This document shows, piece by piece, positions 47,701-54,300 of a stretch of DNA of 64,000 nt. Positions within the stretch are counted from its first letter, which is position 1; each line of letters starts with the position of its first letter. Location: positions 2,170,001 to 2,234,000 of the forward strand of contig OZ241323.1 in the NCBI GenBank assembly GCA_965199685.1, given 5' to 3'. The DNA comes from SP5GCR1 sp965199685. Its GTDB lineage: Bacteria; Pseudomonadota; Gammaproteobacteria; Poriferisulfidales; Oxydemutatoraceae. Under the pieces are notes generated by a model. It had not been told where the DNA came from. It ran no database searches and saw nothing but the letters and a program-made list of their open reading frames with translations. The translations under genes and the position numbers were made by a program.

Positions 47701-48572
47701 GTTGCATGACTATTTATAGTGTGATTATTTATTGACGACACTTGTTCAGATGCTCCAACTAAGCCACCTACATCATTAATCCCTGATACGGTGCTGAACG
47801 CTTGGCTATTTATAATAATGGAAGAATTTTGACCTACTAACCCCCCTACTTTACTGCCGGTTCCTATCACAATGCCGGTTGCAGAACTGTTGTCAATACG
47901 GGTAGTCGGATCAGCACCATTAATACCAACTAGTGCCCCTACCTGAGAAACACCTCTTATACTACCGTTAACACTACTATTTCTAATGACTCCGCGAGAA
48001 AAACGAGCATCTGAAAATATTCCCGGATCATTAACAGCAACTAAAGCACCTACTGTTGATCTCCCGTGAATATTCACATCCAGTAGCCGAATGTCCCGAA
48101 TTTCTCCGGCATTAACCGCAAATAGACCAACCTCATCTCTATCAGGCCTATTGATCGTCAGGTTTCGGATAGCATGACCATTGCCTAGTAATCTGTTTCT
48201 GAGAGGTGCTTCAGAGGTCCCTATTGGTAACCAACCCAAACCCAACACCCAATCCAGCCGAATTCTTCCACTCCGATAGCTGTTAGTATCTAGAAAATCT
48301 AGATTCCTCATCAGTTCATAACCCCTACAACCAATATCAGGACAACCTGCGGTGATTTTCTCTGCCGATGCGCTGGCTCTATAACCCGTGCCATCTGGTT
48401 GATAGCGAATGGCATCCAACCCCTCCAGATCGCAAATATCTATCAGTCTATCGTTATCTTTGTCTATATCGGTCAACGAACAAGGTGATAACGGCGAGGT
48501 CTGCGCCGTAGCAAGCTGCCACGGTGTGGCAAGTAGCAAAAACATTGACAAGATTAATATTTTCCGTGCCAA
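32718..48572 (-). CDS. giant secreted GLUG/Ig-like repeat surface protein (5284 residues)
   Basis: A signal peptide (residues 1-23) leads to an EF-hand-like module (DIDKDNDRLIDICDLEGL), then about 17 GLUG motifs of the VGGLVG...NSYATGNV type (~150-690). A second EF-hand-like module (~1010) and GLUG block (to ~1435) follow, then seven large Ig/cadherin-like units from ~1714 to the end. GLUG motifs build beta-helix rods in surface adhesins. The protein lacks RTX repeats, LPXTG or an autotransporter barrel; it ends in KVFLEGPLQ, a tag shared with two other proteins here. It lies 22 bases after the CLCA-like gene at 48595 and 111 before the one at 29907. Adhesion to a host or neighbour cell is likely by architecture. 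One continuous frame of nearly 16 kb indicates selection. Confidence 0.88.
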   Translation of the reverse strand: MARKILILSMFLLLATPWQLATAQTSPLSPCSLTDIDKDNDRLIDICDLEGLDAIRYQPDGTGYRASASAEKITAGCPDIGCRGYELMRNLDFLDTNSYRSGRIRLDWVLGLGWLPIGTSEAPLRNRLLGNGHAIRNLTINRPDRDEVGLFAVNAGEIRDIRLLDVNIHGRSTVGALVAVNDPGIFSDARFSRGVIRNSSVNGSIRGVSQVGALVGINGADPTTRIDNSSATGIVIGTGSKVGGLVGQNSSIIINSQAFSTVSGINDVGGLVGASEQVSSINNHTINSHATGNVTGFDNVGGLIGGTRFVFIIGSLIVTNSYATGNVEGQGRVGGLVGFVVRGGVRIDQSHATGNVTGGGNVGGLVGRSEENASIDDSYATGNVVGGIDVGGLIGRSLDSNVTNNYAVGNVQGGLRSQHIGGFIGRSEGGSIANSHAIGNVRAGQASLRVGGFIGRSVGGSITNNHAIGNVRAGQASLRVGGFIGGSEGGGIADSYATGIVKGDSFIGGFIGRSVGGSIINSHAIGNVEGGTSIGGFIGENINTSIADSYATGDVQGAGTPASGFQVGGFIGRGSGSITRSYASGNVEGDENVGGFIGVGPGSITNSYVMGSVRGNRIVGGFVGLGTGGNITNSYAIGNVRGNQLIGGFMGFNNGFVAITNSYWDESTSSIMDSVGGEGKTTVELQSPIEAGSTQTETYYNWDEQVWDFGTSEQYPALKYSDGTLQPGQRLGLLRLGLPSGLIVSPSFKPEVLSYRVIDETDIRRISMAPVAANSDGNIIIESGGITGSTISLNTAGVTIATVEVRTPYNPPIQYKLAFNDRTFNEGERIILQRITSQGVNESALRYQWTQLPGMPRLLPMEGISQAVLDVPISEAALSETEDDSEITIRLEINDGIPKDLRLTIVKTDNGTVLQTNPIITRSDRTLTAPTVDLSTDPDGAGTINSYLWQRRVDINADWIDIEGANTNTYRVPEDTASYTEYRVRYSYTDGQGYTQTLISEVLIFIKDVDIDDNGLIEISDLEGLDAIRYQLDGSGYRQSETASKITEGCPDEGCRGYELTRSLDFEQGASYRSGIIRAAWTTGSGWLPIGTSEAPFDATFNANGHTIANLRIDRGDAARGVGLFGITASNAKIENVGLLDVDILGNQGVGGLVGYKQGGSIASSYVTGQVRGNGDYDVGGLVGWHRGGTISGSSSTIVVVGSRRNVGGLVGDNDGGTITDSYARGSVDGVEKVGGLVGRNSNTSNMGIIMRSRAEVKVNGDEAAGGLVGENSGIITNSYSRERIIGMADVGGFVGWNSGDITNSYALGFVKGNNEVGGFVGNNLAGTITNSYARGNVEGANRYIGGLVGWSARGAIINSYAQGNVSGKDGVGGLVGVNLGLTNNRNIGRVSKSYATGRVRGDTNTGGLIGENRDGHVEESYWNKTNNPTVVSAGGTSKTSVEMQTPTQPGNNATEIYYDWNIADWDFGGTDQYPTLKYAIGPDQSQPACGTAGDRDCGTALDGQHEMVRIAASIELIADISLLTEVVKELNVVLNVGIGDGSTNLKTRVRSSNLDIATVSIAEEGDLIRTLRIETGSDIGRSEITVLVDDGEGSADSISSTTFVVTTKVNSAPQIRIASLSELISVGEKIVIPVAVMDDDFEGGDRVFLTSSVVPEVLVGPRQIVGINSNKTERITLRGVRGGTAMIKFTATDSKGATHSVTLSVLVDAQPTGSVRINFTDEWLLRATSTIADANDIVRVDYQWYRNGVAIARATSRTYMIPDNRGGRATGVAYSLELTVVDSIGQSVATQSNSLVVANEPPVITGITAAEMISEGDTQNISVNASDPNYDDLMYRWSGDFGVLSNEHSNPATLSIPSDYIQDPTATQATLNLEVEVNDEELATTTAVLVVVRKENNGSARLTTSIEIGSRETTLTAIVSSTDPDAGTSGIVVYQWQVCAGVEGLCPSANDWMNIDEARETQYIISGADILLEDDSRLPLVVGGSLFRVEGTYTDGQGYGEKVHSPGYSYSGRVNASPTISGLPVRRVRLLKGTETEFNVVLNDADVDDLSDTLVFDIQSDTPEVARLSVEGDGTTRTIKITAIGIGMATITATVNDGRGVSNSEVLERFEVEVEGNEAPMLEVIAYPQELIGLGNTTQVVVVVSDNNFDVGDNVVVEAMSSNPSMVSVIPMQTDPITTDTRITFMLIAEQSGAATITFTATDSQNVSTNTEVMVRVNTPPHVLPDNVPSQVMATVGEAFELKTSEFFADVDGDLLRYRVVGLPASIVITTTGTLVGVPVIGDASKNRAGLMVTVFADDGREGSTQTTFVLLIDAKPTASVRVDPNDKWQLTAMVEDANGIVGVNYQWYRNGVAIANDANNQSYTIPDNRAGRAAGISYSVELTIMDSIGQSVVIQTDSYTIANEPPVITSITAAEMISEGDTQDIRVSASDPNYDDLVYRWNGDLELLSNENSNPATLSIPADYIKDATSMQTTLNLMVEVSDGILSTSRTLSVVIDKKNNGAATLGTSIEIVSVGTTLTTMVLSDDPDGGINGAVAYQWQVCAGNESGCPSEGDWMNIFDASEAQYMISGADIVLEGGSTFRLVEGGSLFRAQGTYSDGQGYDEEVYSQGYSYSTRVNASPTVSGIPLQQVRLLEGTATEFVVELSDADTDDISSNLVFGVQSDKLEVARVSVEGEGTTRTIKITGVSGGIATITATVNDGRGVSNSAISEQFEVEVEANEAPMLKFVDLKAIGTPRRIIEQGNTTQVMVLISDNNFDVDDSVVLEAMSSSRPIVSVIPTQPDTITADVSRTFALNGIKAGIATIVFTATDRSGSTDSVSLLVSVDAQPTGSVRIDPNDKWLLTAIVADANGIVGVNYQWSRNGVAIPNATSPTYTIPDNRLGRTAGTSYSVELTVLDSIGQSVVIQSNSHTIANERPVITVPVAEMISEGNTQDINVNASDPNHDDLTYRWSGDSEVLSNKNSNPARLSIPPYYIKDAVSDQTTLNLEVAVSDGDLTTTSTVSVVVNKRDNGSARLGAALDFINGDAAIMAPVSVDDPDGGISRAEYQWQVCASNDGPCSSANAWLNIDEATKAQYIVSGSSILLENGNRFQIVQNGSVFRALVTYTDGQGYRAVIDSPGYTHFLRVNNSPTISGLPSERIGLLEKTETEFVVELSDADADDISSELAFGIQSDKPEVARVSVEGEGTTRTIKITGIGAGITTVTMTVNDGRNVSNSRVSEQFRVEVEGNEAPVLKITSVEKPVIGLGNTTQVVVLVSDSNFDVGDSMVLEAMSSSQSIVSVTPTQTGTITSDTSITFRLSGVNTGEVVITFIATDSKGLRSNVSLLVRVSERPNDSVSITSHDTNKWLLRATSMIADASDVVGVGYQWYRNGVAIARATSRTYMILDNRIGRAAGISYSLNLIIMDNIGQSVVIPSNSFVVANERPVITGITAVEMISEGDMQTIRVSASDANYDDLMYRWSGASGIFNNEHSNPATLSIPTNYIQDPTATQATLSLEVEVNDGDIATTRMLSVIVEKENNGSARLRTSIEIGSRGTTLTAIVLSDDPDAGTGENVRYQWQVCAGNQEGCPSANDWMNIDEATGTQYITSGADIMVEGGSTFPLIEDGSLFRVEGVYSDGQGYGEEVYSPGYSYSTRVNASPTISGIPVRRIRLLEGTETEFGVVLNDADDDDLSDDLLLSIESDTLEVVRVNVEGDSATRTIKITAIGAGIATITATLNDGRGVSNSEVSEQFEVEVEGNEAPMLEVIAYPQELIKLGNTTQVVVLVSDNNFDFGDSVVVGAMSSSQSMVSVIPMQTNPITTDTRITFMLTAKQSGEATIMFIATDSQNVTTDTQVVVRVNTPPHVLSDNVPSQVVATVGEAFELEISEFFADVDGDLLRYEAVGLPASIVITTTGTLVGVPMIGDASKNRAGLMVTVSADDGRGGSTQTAFVLLIDAKPTASVHIDPNDKWQLTAMAEDANGIVGVNYQWYRNGVAIANAMNQSYTIPDNRAGRASGISYSVELTIMDSIGQSVVIQTDSHTIANESPVISVPVAEMIDEGDTRDISVSASDPNHDDLTYRWVGDLELLSNERSNPATLSIPPDYIKDVASMQTTLNLMVEVSDGILSTSRTVSVVVDKKNNGSATLGTSIEIVSVGTTLTTMVLSDDPDGGINGAVAYQWQVCAGNESGCPSESDWMNIIEATGTQYMISGSSILVESGSRFALVEGGSLFRARGTYIDGQDYDEAVYSQGYSYSRRVNVSPTVSGIPLQQVRLLEGTATEFVVELGDADADDLSSDLVFGIQSDKSEVARVDVEGEGTTRTIKITSISAGIATITAMVNDGRGVSNSEISEQFEVEVEANEAPVLEIITSSTQIIEQGNTTQVMVLISDNNFDVGDSVVLEAMSSDQSIVSVIPEETDSVAMDRSVIFTLNGIKAGIATIVFTATDSRGSTDSVSLLVSVDAKPTGSVRIGPDSGDKWLLRAISTIADANGIVKMDYQWYRSGVAIPNATSQTYTIPDNRLGRAVGTSYSVELTVLDSIGQLVVIQSDSHTIANERPVIIVPVAEMISEGNTQDIRVTASDPNHDDLAYRWNGDFQVLSNENSNPARLSIPPYYIKDTVADQTTLNLVVEVSDGDLATTRTVSVVVNKRDNGFVRLGLSLDFINGDTAIMTPITIDDPDGGISRAEYQWQVCAANDGPCFLENAWMNIDGANKAQYIVSGSSIAVEGGSRFQIIRNSSVFRALVTYTDAQGYRVVIDSLGYTLDSRVNNSPTISGLPVGRIRLLEGAETEFVVELSDADADDISGNLAFGIQSDKPEVARVSAEGEGTTRTIKITGINVGITTVTMTVNDGRNVSNSKVSEQFKLEVEGNEAPVLKITSVAQPTIGMGNTTQVVVLVSDNNFDVNDSVVVGAMSLRQSIVSVIPTQTGTITTDTSVIFTLNVIKAGIATIVFTAMDSRGSTDSVSLLVRVNAKPIGSVRIVADNSNKWLLRATAMIEDTSDVVEMNYQWYRDGVAIPNATSQTYMIPGNREGRASGTSYSLELTVVDNIGQSVVIRSNAIAVANEPPVITSITAAEMISEGDMQVISVNASDPNHDDLMYRWSGDDSDVLSNENSNPATLSIPPYYIRDAVSDQTTLNLEVEVDDGELPTTRALLVQVNKKNNGSARLRTSIEIASGGTTLTAIVLSADPDGGTSGTVVYQWQVCAGEEGRCPSESHWMNIDGATTAQYVISGTNIMVKNGSVFSLMEDGSLFRIRGTYTDGQGYNEEVDSEERLYTTLSVLRIRAKVFLEGPLQ
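33675..43430 (-). repeat. higher-order repeat A-B-C, A-B-C, A in the giant gene
   Basis: Seven units start with the motif S-V-x-I...KWxLxA...YQWYRNGVAI, at about 43430, 41610, 40060, 38550, 36730, 35205 and 33675. Spacings are about 1.82, 1.55 and 1.51 kb, then 1.82, 1.53 and 1.53 kb. Units one and four carry an extra cadherin-like domain (NTPPHVLPDNVPSQV in unit one). So a block of three units, about 4.88 kb long, was duplicated whole and a third block begun. Positions are approximate. Confidence 0.85.
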
Positions 48573-48594
48573 TTTTCAACAGCTCCTTATTTGC

Positions 48595-51300
48595 CTAGGG
48601 TGTCAAGTGATACGAAATAGTCCCCCGCATGCGGTATAAAACAACGGTTGCAAACAATAACAGTAGCAATAGCGGATAGCCGACAAAACCTCCACTTGTA
48701 CTGCGCCGCTCCGCCTTCTCCATGTCATGCTCTGATAACAGGTTCTCATTGCTGACCGTGAACTCATAATACCCTCTATTTCCTTCGGCATGGGCAACCG
48801 ACACCAAATAATCATCCGCTCTAGGGGCTGTCCATTCAATGCTTGATACATCGCTGCCACGATGACGCACACTGCGCTCTATTAAACTTGTGCCGTCCGG
48901 TTCATACAGGCTCAACTCAGTTGCCATTCGGGTGTCATCGTAGCCCATCAAATGACTCGTTTGTAAATAGTAGGTTTCACCCTCGCTCATCGTATTAAAC
49001 ACATACCAATTCACCTGACCGGCACGCTCAATTGAACCCTTATCCACATACGGTATGCTGGTAATCGTCGTCGGTTGAATGGACAATGGTGGTGGCATCA
49101 TCTTCTCTGCGGTATTGGCCACATCCACTTGGTCATAAACAACCCGCTGAAACATCGGTGCTTGCTGTGGCACCGTCGGCACATTGAAAATCGGGAGAGT
49201 GAATGGTAGTGGTGGTGGTCTTGGCACCGGATGATATGACCCATTCGTGTCGTCCAACAGTGCATCACCGTCAAGGTTGCTCACGGTCACCTTAACCTCG
49301 CATATCCCGTCCTGAGAATAATCTGCCAACATTGCCGAATACAAACCATCGTCTGCAACTTCATCTGGTGCATTACCGTCGTCGGTCAATACAACGGATA
49401 TCATGGACTCATCGGGCATCGTAATATACGCCTTCACATCGGCATGAGTTATCGGCACGCCGCCGTCAACGTTGACCAAAATCGGGATAGGTTCAGGATA
49501 GGTGACTACCTCGCTCGGAACCTCTTGAACAATAATCTCCGCACCGGAATTGATGCTGACATTAATACCACTATGCACCGCCGCCTCATACGCAAAGTTT
49601 CCAGTGCCGGTAATCCACACTTGCCATATACCTGATGTCGGAGAACCAACATAATAGATTGCCTGCGTATCGCTCTCCAAATAACGCACCTCGGCGGTTG
49701 TCCTATTAGTTGCCTCGCCAGTTGCTAAGCTGTCGGCATATGTTTGATCTATAATTACACCTGCCGGGTCTCGTAGCGTAAAGCTGTCAAAATAAGCATC
49801 ACCATCCCACCTCAAAATAAAACTTGCCGACTCGGTCATCTCCGATATCACCGTATTGGTCGTCACCACATCCTCAAAGACGCGATTATGCAAAGACACT
49901 GATTTGACCAACTGGGCATTGCGGATTAGCGATTCATTCCTGAATACACTAGGCAAAAAACTAGGTAATCTTTGTGCGTCTACTTCTATCTTAAATCGGT
50001 TCCTCGTCTTTAGCGTAGCATCCTGCAAAACCACCTGCCCTTCGGTGTCCAGTTCCACCGTGTAGACTGATATGCCGTTGTCCCTAAAATATCGGTAGTC
50101 CGACTGCTCAGTCTCGCCGTCGGAAATTATGACGAGTGATTGGTGACCGTCGCTCGCTGCATCCTCAAAAAGTCTTTGTGCTTCGGCCAAAGCCGCTGCA
50201 TAGTCGGTGCCACCGTCGGCAACCAAAGAATCGATGACCGACTGGATCATCCTAAGGTTTTCTATAGCATCCAGTCGCATCGGCATAACTTCGGTTCTGG
50301 CAGTGTCGTCAAAACTGATAATTCCCAGTTCTATCGGCGGTGCCTCAGCATAGAGTACTTCTAATGTATCTTTGGCAGCTTGTTTTGCCAACGCTAGCCG
50401 CTGATTATCCGCCATACTTGCAGAATGATCCATCATCATAACAACGGTGTTGGCACTCGAAACCCAGTTGATAGCCGTGGCATCGCAGGTGTATATAGAA
50501 TTAAAACCTGAGCTTCCAAAAGAAAAAAGATCAGGAACCTGCTCCAATTGCTCGGAGTCAGGGACACCGACACCCATTTGAAAAAAGTAATCTTGTCGGG
50601 GATATCTAGTCTCATCCCTAGTTGCTCTAGGATCGTCCCGGTAGGCAGATTGTGTGATAACATCCCATACTGATTTACCATAACAATCGTATTGTGCAGT
50701 CCTAACACTCTGTCTTTCTGGATAATCCCCAGCATAACTAAATCTAAGGGAATCGTCAAAATCACCCATCAGAAGCGGTAGCGTGTCGTGGAATGCCTTG
50801 ACCGCACAACGAGAGAAACCCTGATCCTCCCGGTATTCATCGTAGACTTTGAATGCAGCATGGGCAAACTCATGCGCGATAATCGCCTCCCCACCGTCCT
50901 GATAAAATCTTATACTCGGCTTTGCATAAAAAAGTCCCCCAAGATTTGCATTCGATCTTCCTATCTCATTTAAGACATGAACATCGGCATTGCGTCCATC
51001 GGTAAAGACTGAAATTTTAGCTATCCTAGAATAACCTGAGGTCACCAAACACCAAATTTTAGAGAATGCATCCAAGCTGTTATTGATTTCGTCTCTCTTG
51101 TCACTATCGGGAACCCAAGCATTGGACATTGTGGCACCGCCGCCTCTGGTTTGTAGCAGTGTAAATGACACATCACATTCTAAGATGCCCCCTGGGTTAT
51201 TGTTCTTGATAGTACATTGCGCGTAAGTCGTATTGAAACATACGCTCAGCAAGATAAATATCAGGCATCTTTTTAACATATTCAATAACCTTATAAACAT
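48595..51300 (-). CDS. secreted CLCA-like metalloprotease/VWA protein, copy 2
   Basis: The 901-residue paralogue of the gene at 29907-32606 has a signal peptide ending near TTYAQC (residue 28), a zinc site HEFAH at 143-147 followed by VYDEY, and a VWA domain with DHSASMADN near 290 (second MIDAS position His instead of Asp, outside the metal ligands). The same C-terminal tail (GGFVGYPLLLLLLFATVVLY) is present. The first ~250 residues share only the frame of conserved motifs with copy 1; the rest is nearly identical even in DNA, which suggests gene conversion. It lies 35 bases after the 1520-residue GLUG gene and 22 before the giant one, so each GLUG protein is followed by one protease/VWA protein. 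Confidence 0.85.
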   Translation of the reverse strand: MFIRLLNMLKRCLIFILLSVCFNTTYAQCTIKNNNPGGILECDVSFTLLQTRGGGATMSNAWVPDSDKRDEINNSLDAFSKIWCLVTSGYSRIAKISVFTDGRNADVHVLNEIGRSNANLGGLFYAKPSIRFYQDGGEAIIAHEFAHAAFKVYDEYREDQGFSRCAVKAFHDTLPLLMGDFDDSLRFSYAGDYPERQSVRTAQYDCYGKSVWDVITQSAYRDDPRATRDETRYPRQDYFFQMGVGVPDSEQLEQVPDLFSFGSSGFNSIYTCDATAINWVSSANTVVMMMDHSASMADNQRLALAKQAAKDTLEVLYAEAPPIELGIISFDDTARTEVMPMRLDAIENLRMIQSVIDSLVADGGTDYAAALAEAQRLFEDAASDGHQSLVIISDGETEQSDYRYFRDNGISVYTVELDTEGQVVLQDATLKTRNRFKIEVDAQRLPSFLPSVFRNESLIRNAQLVKSVSLHNRVFEDVVTTNTVISEMTESASFILRWDGDAYFDSFTLRDPAGVIIDQTYADSLATGEATNRTTAEVRYLESDTQAIYYVGSPTSGIWQVWITGTGNFAYEAAVHSGINVSINSGAEIIVQEVPSEVVTYPEPIPILVNVDGGVPITHADVKAYITMPDESMISVVLTDDGNAPDEVADDGLYSAMLADYSQDGICEVKVTVSNLDGDALLDDTNGSYHPVPRPPPLPFTLPIFNVPTVPQQAPMFQRVVYDQVDVANTAEKMMPPPLSIQPTTITSIPYVDKGSIERAGQVNWYVFNTMSEGETYYLQTSHLMGYDDTRMATELSLYEPDGTSLIERSVRHRGSDVSSIEWTAPRADDYLVSVAHAEGNRGYYEFTVSNENLLSEHDMEKAERRSTSGGFVGYPLLLLLLFATVVLYRMRGTISYHLTP

Positions 51301-51335
51301 TGTATTGAGCTAATCACTCCAAGTAATACTTTATC

Positions 51336-54300
51336 CTATTTAAGCGCACCTTCTAGAAAAACTCTGATATGCACATATATCCGAAACTGTCCGAGCAATA
51401 GCATGTTACATTGGGGCAAATCACCCGATGCGCCGCATGCCGATTCTATGTCACTAGGGCCGATTGCGTGTTTAAGCAACGGATAGTCGTTAGGAGCGGT
51501 AAAATCCCAATCGTTGGTACTCCATTGATAATAGATATCGGTGGGGCTATTTCCTGGTTGTCCAGGCACTTGCATTTCTACGGTGGTTCTAGAGGTGCCG
51601 CCATCGCTGACGCTTGCCGAATTATTTGTTCTATCCCAATAACTATTCGTAATCATGCCTTGATTCCTATTATCGCCCACCAAGCCGCCCACATTGCTGG
51701 TGCCTCTCACATTACCAACTGCATAGCTTTTGTCTATTACACCGATAGAAGGGTTGCCAAACTCACCAAGATTGACACCGGCAAAACCGCCCACATATTC
51801 TTGTCCCGACACATCGCCGCGCGCATAGCCATTGATAATTGTTCCCACTCCGTTCCAGCCAACAAAACCACCGATATAAGAATCCATACCGGACACCTCG
51901 CCTAAGGCATAACTATTCATAATCGTACCCCTAAAATTATAACCAACAAACCCACCAACCCCGCTATTGCCTTGCACACTGGTAACAGCATAGCTATTGA
52001 CAATCGTCCCCCTTGTGTTTTCTCCGACTAAACCGCCGATATCACCGCGACCAGTGGCTCTACCTTCGGTGTAGCTATTGATTATCACTCCGCCATTCTC
52101 ACCCACCAAACCACCTACCGCACCATCTCCATTCACACCAGCGGTTGCATAACTAAGATTGATAATTGCCTCATTATTGCTTTTTCCGACCAAGCCGCCG
52201 ACTTGTTCATCCCCTATCACACGACCCGATGTATAGCTGCCGGTAATTGTGCCTTCGTCGTGCTCTCCGACTAAGCCGCCGACATTGTTAGCGTTATCGC
52301 TTCCCATCACGGTACTATTTGAATGACTGCGAATAATCTCACCACCTTGATGCCAACCTACCAAACCACCTAAGTTATATTCACCTTGCCCGGCAACATA
52401 TCCCATCACATAGCTGTCGGAAACAATCCCGCCTCTTTTATTACCTATTAATCCACCGACATCGTCTCTGCCGACAACATCTGCATCCAATAATCCGACG
52501 CTACGAACCTCGGCATCATTCCCGGTGGTTCCGAAGAAACCGCTACTCTCTTTAATGAAAGGTCTATTGATGCGTAAATTAGAAATAGTATGATTATTGG
52601 CATCGAATATACTATTGAAAGGTGCATCCAAAGTTCCGATTGGCTGCCAGCCCAGACCTGTCGTCCATATCGCCCTACTGAGGTCGGCATACCTATAACT
52701 TTCATCAAGATTAAAATCCAAATTTCTAGTTAATTCATAACCTTTACATCCGGTGGCCGAACAACCTACTGTGGTTTTAGAGGTCTCACTGCTTGCTCTA
52801 TAACCGCTACCATCCGGTTGATAACGAATGGCGTTCAAGCCCTCCAAATCGTTTATTTCTATTAATCCGTTGTCGTCTATATCAATGTCTGGAACAAAAG
52901 TAAACCCCTTTGATGTCAGAGTCCGTGTATAACCTTGCCCGTCGGTATAACTAAATTGCACTCTATATTCGTTATAAAACGCCGTGCCTTCGGGAACATC
53001 ATAATTTACAACATTAGCTATATCAGTCCAATTGCCGCTTCCTGTTGCGCGCCGCTGCCAGCGATAACTATTCATGTCCAGTAAGCCGCCGCCATCCGCA
53101 TCGCTTGATAAGTCAATCTCAGGAGGCATTAAAATTGTGTTTTGTAACACAATACCAGAAGTCAATTTAGCAACCCCATTATCCGCCTTGACTATCGTCA
53201 GCGGTATCTCTTTGCTAACTACTGTGCCGGAGTCCTCAACATCCAATTTCAATATGACTTCATCACGAGTTGTGGTGTCTCCAGCTATAAAGAAATCGGG
53301 TATTTCAACATCCAAGATTGCTTGTCTGATGCCTGCTTCCGGCAATAAAGAAATACCTGATATTTGTGTCCATAGAAAATCTGAGTCTTCACCTGCACTG
53401 CGATTTGTCGAACCGTCTAACATGATCCGCTCACCTTCGGAAAAAGTTGTATTGTTTGCAACCAATGTGTATTCAATTGGTTGATCATTCTTTGCCGACA
53501 CCTCTATCGTGATTTCGGTTGCAGCGTTTGCATTTAGTGGGATTGCTGAGCTCATCGTGCCGCTGACCACGCGTTCGCTAAAACCGGCACTGCGAATAAT
53601 AATGTTGGCACCAGAGTTCGCTGCGGTCGGAGTTAACTGAATTTGTGTTATATGGATATTGCTCACAACACGATAACTAAATATACTAGGATTAAAGGCT
53701 TGCGAGAGCACCAAGTCTCCCAACAGGCTTAAGTCGATTAAGCCAACTCGTTGACCGGACAGCAAAAAACCGTCGCTAGATTTTAGCACTGGGTATTGCT
53801 CGGCTGTGCCGAAATCCCAATGATTAAGACCCCACATATGATACACATCCCCTGAGGTTTTACCCGGTTCTACAGCCGATTGAAGTTCCACCATGGTTTT
53901 GCTCGTACCACCGGCACTTTCCCTCGTTGGATTATTTGTTCTGTTCCAATAGCTGTTCATGATAGCATCACCCTCGTTGAGACCTATCAATCCGCCTGCA
54001 TTTTGGCTTCCTCTCACACTACCACTTGCATAGTTATTGGTAATACTGCTGTTGACAGGAAAAGCACCCATAGCATTGCGGTTATAACCTATCAGTCCGC
54101 CTATATTTTCGTCTCCCTCCACATTGCCACTTGCGTAACTATTGTTAACATCACCACCAAAGGCTCTGCCGATGAGCCCTCCTATATCTTGATTCCCACT
54201 CACATCGCCGCTGGTGTAACTGCTGGTAATAATCCCTAGTCTCAACGTCCCAAACAGCAGACCATTTGTCAGCCCAATTAAACCACCTACACGTCGGTCT

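Noticed and set aside
32718..48572. RTX adhesin or autotransporter
   Set aside because: No glycine-rich nonapeptide calcium repeats, no C-terminal barrel and no type I secretion genes adjacent.
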